From contig NZ_CP133888.1 in the NCBI RefSeq assembly GCF_041228405.1, positions 1,674,001-1,738,000 of the forward strand: a DNA stretch of 64,000 bases. Direction: 5' to 3'. Of the stretch, positions 33,625-40,805 are shown one piece after another. Position 1 is the stretch's first letter. The number at the start of each line of letters is the position of its first letter. The notes below the pieces were generated by a model, which made no database searches, was not told the origin of the DNA, and was given only the letters and a program-made list of their open reading frames with translations. The translations under genes were made by a program, and so were the position numbers. The stretch is from Salinilacustrithrix flava. Its GTDB lineage: Bacteria > Actinomycetota > Acidimicrobiia > Acidimicrobiales > Salinilacustritrichaceae.

Positions 33625-33946
33625 CTAGTACGACCAGGCGTACTCGTCGGGATCGTCCCATCGGACGGTTGGCCCGTTGCCAGAGACGACCTCGCGCCAG
33701 CGTCCGGCGTCCCCTTGGACGCAGTAGACGTAGTCGAGGTGCTCACGGTTGCTCTGGTCGGTTTCGACGAGCACCTCGGCACGTGCGCCCCGGACCGTGA
33801 CGGAGCGCACCCGCGTTGGCTGCCGGCGTCCCCCTCCAGCTCGCGAGCGCTGCCTCCTCGGGCGAAGCGAAACCACCGGCAGTCACCTTCTGATGGTGCC
33901 AGTTCGAGCCGCTCCGAGGTGCCGAGCTCTGACCGTGAGGTCCCAA
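33625..33946 (-). pseudogene. Frameshifted small gene, conserved hypothetical
   Basis: Two minus-strand frames carry what looks like one protein. The upstream frame contains GGFASPEEAALASWRGTPAAN; the downstream frame continues VRSVTVRGARAEVLVETD to the end DDPDEYAWSY. They join near 33830, where a single extra base would explain the shift. The combined pattern (SPEEAAL ... V.V.GD.AEV.V ... WREVVSGNGP) looks like a small actinobacterial family of unknown function. No good start codon is clear. Assembly error is an alternative. Confidence 0.5.
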
Positions 33947-33992
33947 GGTCAGCCGCTCCGAAGGCGGCGGACCGGCCGATAGGGGCGCACGA

Positions 33993-34041
33993 CTTTGTCA
34001 CCGCGTTTGTCATCGATCCCCCGCCGGGATTGGTGACAAAG
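33993..34041. repeat. TTTGTCA repeats: two direct copies and one inverted
   Basis: TTTGTCA at 33994-34000 and 34006-34012 (12-bp spacing), and its complement at 34034-34040. CTTTGTCACC (33993-34002) and GGTGACAAAG (34032-34041) form a perfect 10-bp inverted repeat with a 29-nt centre. CGCCCAGG (34048-34055) and CCTGGGCG (34111-34118) form another pair, and GGAACGCG is repeated at 34081 and 34103. No gene is seen between 33947 and 34173. Confidence 0.55.
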
Positions 34042-34173
34042 GGTGAACGCCCAGGTCGGCGGCTCGCGCTCCGACGGCGCGGAACGCGTTTTCGGCGAAA
34101 GCGGAACGCGCCTGGGCGGTAGGTGCCGGGGAGAGGGGTGGTCGGGCCGCCAAAGATCCGGCACTCTTCTGCG

Positions 34174-34422
34174 GTGATCGCGCCACGCTTCGACAGCCCG
34201 ATCCTCCAAGCGATGAACGCGTTGACGATCGCAGCGTTCCTGTACGTCGGAGGCCTGTTCATCTGGTCTTGGCGGAAGGGGCGGCAGCTCCAGTGGCGAG
34301 ACCTGCTCATTCTTGTCCACTTCTCGATAGCGGGCTGTTACGTCCCGGTCTTCCCGCTCATCTGGCTCGCGAAGGAGCGGGGGGACAGCCGGATGCCGAC
34401 CGGCAAGGTGGACACCCGATAG
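34174..34422 (+). CDS. Small two-span membrane protein, unknown
   Basis: 82 residues from GTG 34174, or 69 from ATG 34213 (MNALTIAAFLYVGGLFIWSW). Two hydrophobic segments with a basic loop (RKGRQLQWRD) and a charged tail. CACTCT lies 6 bp before the GTG. Codon use is less GC-biased than in neighbours. No family recognised. The next ORF starts with no gap after its TAG. Confidence 0.5.
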   Translation: MIAPRFDSPILQAMNALTIAAFLYVGGLFIWSWRKGRQLQWRDLLILVHFSIAGCYVPVFPLIWLAKERGDSRMPTGKVDTR

Positions 34423-34887
34423 GTGGCGTCTTCCGCGAGGCGACCGGTGCGGAATACCCGGCAGTATGTGCAGGTGGGCGGCGAGACGATCGACGGGTTC
34501 GCCCTTGGCATCGAACTCGAAGTTGTCAAGACCGAGGATGGCGGGCGGGTCAACCCCATCGGCGGAGATGACTACCCGCCGATGGCTTACCGGCCGAACT
34601 GGGGGCTACCCGGAATGACGCCCCCCGAGCAGACGGGTGGTCCGGTGCTTTGCTTCGGGCATTACCCAGTCAGCCCAGGCGACCGGGTGCGGGCCGTCGT
34701 CGTCTCGATGTTTCCAGACCGGGTGCCGTCATGGTCCGACGTGAGGGTCGGAGATGTGCTGCCGATGTACGACTGCGGTGGCGTCGCCGATCATCAGTTA
34801 CTGCTGGCCCGAACGCTCAGAGACACTGCACTCGGGAGCGCCGCGTGTCACCTCTGGAAAGATGGTTGGCGTGGCCCGAGGTGCTGA
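34423..34887 (+). CDS. Hypothetical protein resembling elongation factor Tu domain III
   Basis: 154 residues from GTG 34423. The stretch IELEVVKTEDGGRVNPIGGDD ... YRPNW ... VSPGDRVRAVVV ... VRVGDVLPMYDCGGV follows the pattern of the EF-Tu C-terminal beta barrel (EGGR, YRP, PGD, G-V) but no GTPase domain is present. This likeness is by eye and uncertain. A rare TTA leucine codon occurs at residue 126. It overlaps the following ORF by 26 bp. Confidence 0.5.
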   Translation: MASSARRPVRNTRQYVQVGGETIDGFALGIELEVVKTEDGGRVNPIGGDDYPPMAYRPNWGLPGMTPPEQTGGPVLCFGHYPVSPGDRVRAVVVSMFPDRVPSWSDVRVGDVLPMYDCGGVADHQLLLARTLRDTALGSAACHLWKDGWRGPRC

Positions 34888-35440
34888 CAGCGAGCGAGTG
34901 TTCAACCTAGGCGCCGTGGGGTGGGTGGCGGTCGCAGCGCTAATCGCGCTGGCGCTCGGCGGACTCGTGTTCGCGACGGGTCTGGTCCTCGGCGGACCCT
35001 TCGTTAGCGACGAGGGGCCGTCCGTCCACCGTGGTGGGCTGGAGGCGCCAGTCTTCGCAAACGTCGATGCGCTCCTCATTTCGGCGAAGGAAGCCGGCGT
35101 GGAGTGTGCCGAGCCACGTGTGGTCGAGGACCCCTACGAGGGCTACGCCGAGGATCAGGTGTACCCGCAGACCGAAGCGCTCCGGTGCACCTCCCGGGGA
35201 GCAGCGACGTTCTTCTACATCTATCCGAATGCGGAAGCCCGCATCGACGTCTACGAGCAGGGAGTCATCCAGGTTCCCGTTTGCCGGGCCGTGTCGCAGA
35301 ACCGTCGCGGGACAGTCCAATCCGTCGCCGGGGCCAACTGGCGCGTCGTGTCAGTCGGTGCGGACAACGTGTCGGTGCTGGTCGAGCACTTCGACGGCCA
35401 GGCAATCAGGGAGCCGCTGTCTTGTGAGTTTCAGGCGTAG
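34862..35440 (+). CDS. Hypothetical membrane-anchored extracellular protein
   Basis: 192 residues from ATG 34862. One membrane helix at about 15-45 (LGAVGWVAVAALIALALGGLVFATGLVLGG), then an exposed domain with Cys residues in GVECAEP, ALRCTSR, VPVCRAV and LSCEFQA, probably two disulfides. No family recognised. Third gene of an apparent small operon in the island. Confidence 0.55.
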   Translation: MVGVARGADSERVFNLGAVGWVAVAALIALALGGLVFATGLVLGGPFVSDEGPSVHRGGLEAPVFANVDALLISAKEAGVECAEPRVVEDPYEGYAEDQVYPQTEALRCTSRGAATFFYIYPNAEARIDVYEQGVIQVPVCRAVSQNRRGTVQSVAGANWRVVSVGADNVSVLVEHFDGQAIREPLSCEFQA

Positions 35441-35678
35441 ACCGACGCCACGTGCCGCTCCTATGTGCCGTTCACAGCGGAATCGTGGGCACGGTCGACG
35501 CAGCGATCGCTCACGCAACGCTGATCGGCGGGGCGTTCGCTCCCGCGACTCAACCGCGGTCCACGTCGGTCGGCACACGATGCGCTCAGTTGGCTGCACT
35601 CACGAACGACTGGTGGGCATGTCCACGGAAGACGGATCGGCGGCGATCCGGCGTCAAGCGCCTGTCCAACGCCGATCG
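35441..35678. other. Noncoding stretch at the island's right edge
   Basis: About 240 bp with no convincing coding frame on either strand: frames are short, lack ribosome binding sites and show no protein-like pattern. Base composition is a little lower in GC than the flanks. No repeats or tRNA seen. Confidence 0.5.
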
Positions 35679-35704
35679 GCGCCGAACCGTCAGGCGTTCG
35701 GCGC
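35679..35704 (-). terminator. Terminator of carD
   Basis: GCGCCGAAC (35679-35687), 8-nt loop, GTTCGGCGC (35696-35704): a 9-bp perfect stem whose right arm touches the carD stop codon (35704-35706) on the minus strand. Confidence 0.6.
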
Positions 35705-36267
35705 TAGGAGTCCTCGCCCGGCTCGGGCAGGTGCTCGTCGATCGCGGCCTCGGCCTTCTCGTGGGACTTGCCCATCGAGAGGGCCAGCTCGGCGACCAGC
35801 AGGTTGCGGGCGTGGGCGTAGAGCGTCTTCTCCGAGGGGGAGAGGTGCTTCTTGGACCGGCGGATCGCCAGGTTCCGGACCACCTCGGCCAGCTGCCACA
35901 CGTCGCCGTCGTTCATGCGGCTCTGGTTGTTCTTCATGCGCCGGGAGAAGTTGGACGGGATGCGCACGTCGTGGTCGGAGAGCAGCTCGAAGAGGTCGTC
36001 GAGCTCGTCCTTGGGGGTGGGCTCGCGCACGCCGACCTGCTCGGCCTCGTCGCAGGGCACCCACACGCGAAGGTCCTGGAGCTCGAGCTCGATGACCAGG
36101 TACTGGCGCTCGACGTCACCGATCGTCCGCTTCTCGACCGCCACGACCCGCCCGGCCCCGTGCTGGGGGTAGATGACGGCGTCGCCCTTCTTGAAGGGCG
36201 ATTCGACGGTGGAAGTGGACGCTGGCGACACGTTGGGGCTCCTCTGGCGCGACTCGGGGCAGAACAT
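35704..36267 (-). CDS. carD: CarD-family RNA polymerase-binding regulator
   Basis: 187 residues: an N-terminal extension of about 22 residues, then the CarD Tudor-like RNAP-interacting domain (FKKGDAVIYPQHGAGRVVAVEKRTI ... YLVIELELQDLRVWVPCDEAEQVGVR) and the helical DNA-contacting domain (NFSRRMKNNQSRM ... DVWQLAEVVRNLAIRRSKKHLSPSEKTLY). CarD stabilises open complexes, especially at rRNA promoters. Of two ATGs, 36267 has a GGGAG about 6 bp upstream; 36273 would add two residues. Divergent from the dehydrogenase gene. Confidence 0.9.
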   Translation of the reverse strand: MFCPESRQRSPNVSPASTSTVESPFKKGDAVIYPQHGAGRVVAVEKRTIGDVERQYLVIELELQDLRVWVPCDEAEQVGVREPTPKDELDDLFELLSDHDVRIPSNFSRRMKNNQSRMNDGDVWQLAEVVRNLAIRRSKKHLSPSEKTLYAHARNLLVAELALSMGKSHEKAEAAIDEHLPEPGEDS

Positions 36268-36367
36268 GCCCATCTCCCACCTTGGCGGCTCGAACGGCGA
36301 AAACCAACATCCGCGGGTAGGAAGGGTCGGCACACCACGCCCCACGGACAGGCCAGGAGACGCACGC

Positions 36368-37291
36368 ATGCAGCTCGGGATGATCGGACTCGGACGGATG
36401 GGGGCGAACATGGCCGAGCGGCTGCGGGCCGCCGGGCACGAGGTGATCGGCTTCGACCCGTTCAGCGACGAGAGCGACGTGGACTCCCTCGAGGCCCTCG
36501 TCGCCGCGCTGGCGACGCCCCGGACGCTGTGGTCCATGGTCCCGGCGGGCGCACCCACGACCCAGACGGTGAACGACCTGGTGGAGCTGCTCGACGAGGG
36601 TGACGTCCTCGTCGAGGGCGGGAACTCCCGGTTCACCGACTCCGTCATCCGGGCCGAGCGCTACGCCGAGGCCGGGCTCGGCTACGTCGACGCCGGCGTG
36701 TCCGGCGGCATCTGGGGCCTCGAGCGCGGCTACGCGCTGATGGTCGGCGGCGACGACGAGCACGTGCAGCGGGTGTGGCCCTTCCTGGTCGACCTGGCGC
36801 CGGAGGGCGCCGGCGACACCGGCAAGGGCCTGGCCCACGTCGGTCCGGCCGGCGCCGGCCACTTCACCAAGATGGTCCACAACGGCGTCGAGTACGCGCT
36901 CATGCAGGCCTTCGCCGAGGGCTACGAGCTCATGGCCCGCCACCCGATCGGCGTCGACGTCCCGGCGGCGCTCGGCGCGTGGCAGGAGGGCTCGGTCATC
37001 CAGTCGTGGCTGCTCGACCTGCTGGTGCGTGGCCTCGAAGCGCACCCCGGGTTCGAGGACCTCGACGGCGTCGCATCCGACTCCGGCGAGGGCCGCTGGA
37101 CCGTGGAGACCGCCGTGGCCACCGGCGTGCCGGTGCCGGCCATCGCCGCGGCGCTCTTCGCCCGCTTCGAGTCCCAGCACGAGGAGTCCCTCGCCATGAA
37201 GGCCGTGGCCGCCCTGCGCGAGCAGTTCGGCGGCCACGCCGTGGTGCGGGCGGACGACCCGCGGGAGACGCCGGCGGGGGAGGGGGGCTGA
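36368..37291 (+). CDS. 6-phosphogluconate dehydrogenase, decarboxylating, short (GntZ/YqeC) type
   Basis: A 307-residue enzyme: MQLGMIGLGRMGANMAERL Rossmann loop, VEGGNSRFTDSVIRAERYA, substrate region GYVDAGVSGGIWGLERGYALMVGG, GPAGAGHFTKMVHNGVEYALMQAFAEGYEL. The length of about 300 residues, against 470 for Gnd, fits the NAD-preferring short group. It oxidises 6-phosphogluconate to ribulose-5-phosphate. CAGGAG lies upstream of the ATG, and zwf follows after 1 bp, giving an oxidative pentose phosphate pair. Confidence 0.9.
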   Translation: MQLGMIGLGRMGANMAERLRAAGHEVIGFDPFSDESDVDSLEALVAALATPRTLWSMVPAGAPTTQTVNDLVELLDEGDVLVEGGNSRFTDSVIRAERYAEAGLGYVDAGVSGGIWGLERGYALMVGGDDEHVQRVWPFLVDLAPEGAGDTGKGLAHVGPAGAGHFTKMVHNGVEYALMQAFAEGYELMARHPIGVDVPAALGAWQEGSVIQSWLLDLLVRGLEAHPGFEDLDGVASDSGEGRWTVETAVATGVPVPAIAAALFARFESQHEESLAMKAVAALREQFGGHAVVRADDPRETPAGEGG

Positions 37292-37292
37292 G

Positions 37293-38693
37293 GTGGCGAC
37301 CACGGAGCGCTCCGACGCGGTCGTCCTCTTCGGTGCCACCGGCGACCTGGCGAAGAAGAAGCTGTTCCCGGCGCTGTACCAGATGATCGTCGACGGCTCG
37401 CTCGCCGACTCCGTCCCGGTCATCGGGGTGAGCTCGTCGGACTGGAGCGACGACGACCTGCGCGAGCGCATCGCCGAATCGGTGGAGGACCAGGTCGACG
37501 ACGTCGACGCCGGCGCCCTCGCCTCCCTGCAGGAGCGGTCGTCCTACGTCTCGGGCGACTACGAGCAGGCCTCGACCTTCGATGAGCTGAAGACCGTGCT
37601 GGAGGGGGCCTGCGACCTCCGCTCGCCGCTGTTCTACCTCGCCATCCCGCCGGCCCTGTTCGACGACGTGGTCGAGGGCCTCGCCGGCGTCGGGCTCCAC
37701 GAGCACGCCCGCGTCGTGGTCGAGAAGCCCTTCGGTCGCGACCGCGCCTCGGCCCAGGAGCTGGACGACACCCTCCACCGCGCCTTCCCCGAGGACCGGG
37801 TGTTCCGCATCGACCACTTCCTCGGCAAGGAGGCCATCGAGAACCTGCTCGTGTTCCGCTTCGCCAACTCCCTGCTCGAGCCGGTCTGGAACCGCAACTT
37901 CATCTCCTCGGTGCAGATCACCATGGCCGAGGACTTCGGCGTGGAGGGGCGGGGCAAGTTCTACGACTCGGTCGGCGCCCTGAAGGACGTCCTGCAGAAC
38001 CACCTCCTCCAGATCGTGGCGTTCCTGGCCATGGAGCCCCCGGCCGGGCCCGACGCCCGCTCGCTGCGGGACGAGAAGGTGAAGGTGTTCCGTCAGGTCG
38101 AGGCGCTCCAGCCCGACCAGCTGGTGCGGGGCCAGTACGAGGGCTACCTCGACGAGGATGGCATCGATGCCGGCAGCGACACCGAGACCTTCGTGGCGGC
38201 GCGCTTCGAGATCGACTCCTGGCGGTGGGCCGGCGTGCCGTGGCTCATCCGCACCGGCAAGCGGATGGAGACCACCCAGACCGAGGCCGTGGTGGAGCTG
38301 CGCACCCCGCCGAGCATGCTCTTCGCCGCCGAGGGGTCCCCGGCCCCGCACCCGAACCACATCCGCTTCCGGCTCAACAGCGACACCGGCGTGACCTTCG
38401 GGCTCCAGGTCAAGCAGGCGGGGGAGGACCTGGTGGCCGAGGACGCCGACCTGGAGATGTCGTTCTCCCACGACGAGCGCCGGCGGGAGGCCTACCAGCG
38501 GCTGCTCGAGGACGCCATGGAGGGCGACGCGCGCCGGTTCGCCCGGGAGGACGGCATCGACCAGCAGTGGCGCATCGTCGACGACGTGCTGCGCGACCCG
38601 CCGCCGGCCGAGCCCTACGCCCCCGGCAGCTGGGGGCCGGCCAGCGCCGACCGCCTCGCCGCCGACCTCGGCGGCTGGCACCACCCGGGCTGA
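37293..38693 (+). CDS. zwf: Glucose-6-phosphate dehydrogenase
   Basis: A 466-residue enzyme: VLFGATGDLAKKKLFPALY coenzyme loop, VVEKPFGRD, active-site RIDHFLGKEAIENLLVFRFAN, and the substrate region RTGKRM. GTG start. It makes 6-phosphogluconolactone and NADPH, feeding the dehydrogenase encoded just upstream; no lactonase gene lies between or after them. No opcA is seen. Confidence 0.93.
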   Translation: MATTERSDAVVLFGATGDLAKKKLFPALYQMIVDGSLADSVPVIGVSSSDWSDDDLRERIAESVEDQVDDVDAGALASLQERSSYVSGDYEQASTFDELKTVLEGACDLRSPLFYLAIPPALFDDVVEGLAGVGLHEHARVVVEKPFGRDRASAQELDDTLHRAFPEDRVFRIDHFLGKEAIENLLVFRFANSLLEPVWNRNFISSVQITMAEDFGVEGRGKFYDSVGALKDVLQNHLLQIVAFLAMEPPAGPDARSLRDEKVKVFRQVEALQPDQLVRGQYEGYLDEDGIDAGSDTETFVAARFEIDSWRWAGVPWLIRTGKRMETTQTEAVVELRTPPSMLFAAEGSPAPHPNHIRFRLNSDTGVTFGLQVKQAGEDLVAEDADLEMSFSHDERRREAYQRLLEDAMEGDARRFAREDGIDQQWRIVDDVLRDPPPAEPYAPGSWGPASADRLAADLGGWHHPG

Positions 38694-38697
38694 CCCG

Positions 38698-39453
38698 GTG
38701 CCGAGCTGGCTGGCCGGCCCACCGGCGGACGAGGTCGCCCCGCCGCCGGCGGTGCGCCGCCTGGCCGCCGGTGACGCGGTCCGGCCCGTGTGGGAGAACC
38801 AGCTCGGCGGCCTGACGTTCGCCCTCGGTGCGCCACCGACCCGGTACGTGAAGTGGCTGCCCCGGGGGGTGGACCCGGTGCTCACCGACCTCGCCGCCGA
38901 GGCCGAGCGGCTCCGCTGGGCGGCACCGCACACGCCCGTTCCGGCGGTGCTCGACGTCGGCGGTGACGACGTCGCCACCTGGTTGGTGACGGCGGCGATG
39001 CCGGGCACCAGCGCCGTGGACCCCCGCTGGGTCGCCGACCCGGCGCCCGCGGTGCGAGCGATCGGAGCCGGCCTCCGGGCCCTGCACGACGCGCTGCCGG
39101 TGGAGGCGTGCCCCTTCGACTGGTCGCCGGAGCACCGGCTCGAGCACCTGCAGCCCCGTTTCGAGCACCTCCGCGCCCAGCTGGCCGAGCCGCCCCCGGT
39201 GGACCACCTCGTCGTCTGCCACGGCGACGCCTGCGCCCCGAACACCCTGGTGGGCGCCGACGGCCGCTGGGTCGGCCACGTCGACCTCGGCTCGCTCGGG
39301 GTGGCCGACCGCTGGGCCGATCTCGCTGTCGCGTCGATGAGCCTCGGCTGGAACTTCGGGCCGGGTCGGGAGGACGACCTCTACGAGGCGTACGGCATCG
39401 AGCCCGATCCGGCCCGCATCACGTACCACCGCCTCCTCTGGGACGCGACCTGA
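38698..39453 (+). CDS. Aminoglycoside 3'-phosphotransferase (APH(3'))-like kinase
   Basis: A 251-residue protein with the APH catalytic loop VVCHGDACAPNTL (His175, Asp177, Asn182), the metal-binding Asp196 in GHVDLGSLGVADRWADLA, and a YGIEPDPARITYHRLLWD C-terminus matching the last part of APH(3') enzymes (YGI ... RI-FYRLLDEF). The N-lobe has VKW for the ATP lysine. Length fits APH(3') (about 260). It could phosphorylate aminoglycosides or an unrelated metabolite. GTG start 4 bp after the zwf stop. Confidence 0.8.
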   Translation: MPSWLAGPPADEVAPPPAVRRLAAGDAVRPVWENQLGGLTFALGAPPTRYVKWLPRGVDPVLTDLAAEAERLRWAAPHTPVPAVLDVGGDDVATWLVTAAMPGTSAVDPRWVADPAPAVRAIGAGLRALHDALPVEACPFDWSPEHRLEHLQPRFEHLRAQLAEPPPVDHLVVCHGDACAPNTLVGADGRWVGHVDLGSLGVADRWADLAVASMSLGWNFGPGREDDLYEAYGIEPDPARITYHRLLWDAT

Positions 39454-39587
39454 GCCGACTGGTTCGTCCGACCCATCCGGTGACCGACGTCGCCGCCGCC
39501 GCTCAAGTCTCCGGGTCGCGCTGCCGATGACGATCGGAGCCGCCCCCGGCGAGCCGCTGGCCGGACCGGGCAGTTCTTGGGAGAGAT

Positions 39588-40805
39588 GTGATCCGACGCG
39601 AGCCCGACCTGTTGCACCCCCGCCTCACGGTGGTGCCCGTGGACGTCGGTCCTCGTCGCGCCGTGGATCAGGCGCCGGGCCGCACCATCGTCGGGCGGGC
39701 CGAGCTCGAAGCCGCCACCCAGGCCGTGGCCGGCCGCCGGCGCTCGGCCCGGCTCGAGGTGCTGGCCACCCGCAACGCCGAGCTCGAGCAGGCCCTCGAG
39801 CGCCTCGCCGCCGCCCGTGCTGCCGTCGACCAGCGCCGGGCCGACCACGACGGCTTCGTGGCTGCCGCCGACTGGTGCGAGACCCTTCCCGGTCTCGCTG
39901 CAAACCACCGCACCGACCTCGCCGCGGCCGAAGCCGAGCTGTCCGAGGGGCTCCGCGCCGCACGTGAGGCCTCCCGGGCCCTGGATCGCGTGCTCGAGCA
40001 ACGGGCGCAGGCCGACGCGGCGATCTCCGAGGCCCGTCGCCAGCTCCACGCCATGGATCGTGGCGAGGTCGACCCGACCGGTGAGCGGGCGCAGGCGGCC
40101 GCCGCCCTGACCGCGCAGGCCGAGAGCCTGGAAGCCCGACTCGGCGAGGCCGAGCGCGACGCCCGGTCCCGCTCGGAGGAGACGAAGCGGGCCGTCACCG
40201 CGACCGAGCGCACCATCGAGCGCCTCGTCCGGGAGCAGCGGGATCGCCAGTCCCGCCTCGCCGCCCTGGTCGACTGCCTCCCCGGCGACGTCCGGCCGCC
40301 CCACGACGAGGACCCGCTCCACCACGTGGGCGCCGTGTCCGCCGGGCTGCGCGGCCTGGCCGGGACGATCGCCGACGAGCGCACCGGGCTGACCGCGGCG
40401 CTCGACCGCCACCGGGCCGAGTGCGAGCACCGCCGCAGCGAGGTCGCCGAGGTCCGGTCGACGCTCGACCGCACCTCGCCCGACGACGCCGCCGAGGCCC
40501 TCGCCGACCTCGTCACCGGCATCGTCGATGGCGTGGTCGTCCTCGACGACGTGGTCGCCACCGATCCCGACGGCACCGCCGACGGCCTGCTGCGGGCCCT
40601 CGAAGCCGCCGAACCCGAGGCGCCGCTCGTGCTCCTCAGCTCCGATCCGACCGTCCTCGGGTGGGCGATCGACCTGCCCGCCGAGCGCGGCGCCCTCGTC
40701 GGCCCCCGAGCCGTCGACCTCCTCGCCTGCTCCACCTCGTCCACCGCACGGCCCACCACCGACACCGCAACCGCTGTCACCTCTGCAACGGGAGACCCAC
40801 GATGA
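39588..40805 (+). CDS. Coiled-coil protein coupled to the conservon
   Basis: A 405-residue protein with no recognised family. Residues about 35-215 are long Ala/Glu/Arg-rich heptad-like helices (RLEVLATRNAELEQALERLAAARAAVDQRRADH; LEARLGEAERDARSRSEETKRAVTATERTIERL). Residues 290-385 look globular (ALADLVTGIVDGVVVLDDVVA ... EAPLVLLSSDPTVLGWAIDLP). The Thr/Ser-rich C-terminus is disordered. GTG at 39588 with GGGAGAG upstream. Its TGA overlaps the cvnA-like ATG (ATGA, 40802), so it is translated together with the sensor kinase. Likely a scaffold or partner of the conservon, by position only. Confidence 0.72.
   Translation: MIRREPDLLHPRLTVVPVDVGPRRAVDQAPGRTIVGRAELEAATQAVAGRRRSARLEVLATRNAELEQALERLAAARAAVDQRRADHDGFVAAADWCETLPGLAANHRTDLAAAEAELSEGLRAAREASRALDRVLEQRAQADAAISEARRQLHAMDRGEVDPTGERAQAAAALTAQAESLEARLGEAERDARSRSEETKRAVTATERTIERLVREQRDRQSRLAALVDCLPGDVRPPHDEDPLHHVGAVSAGLRGLAGTIADERTGLTAALDRHRAECEHRRSEVAEVRSTLDRTSPDDAAEALADLVTGIVDGVVVLDDVVATDPDGTADGLLRALEAAEPEAPLVLLSSDPTVLGWAIDLPAERGALVGPRAVDLLACSTSSTARPTTDTATAVTSATGDPR

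Noticed and set aside
35441..35703. Short open frames in the gap before carD
   Set aside because: No ribosome binding site, no protein-like composition, and the right end forms the carD terminator.
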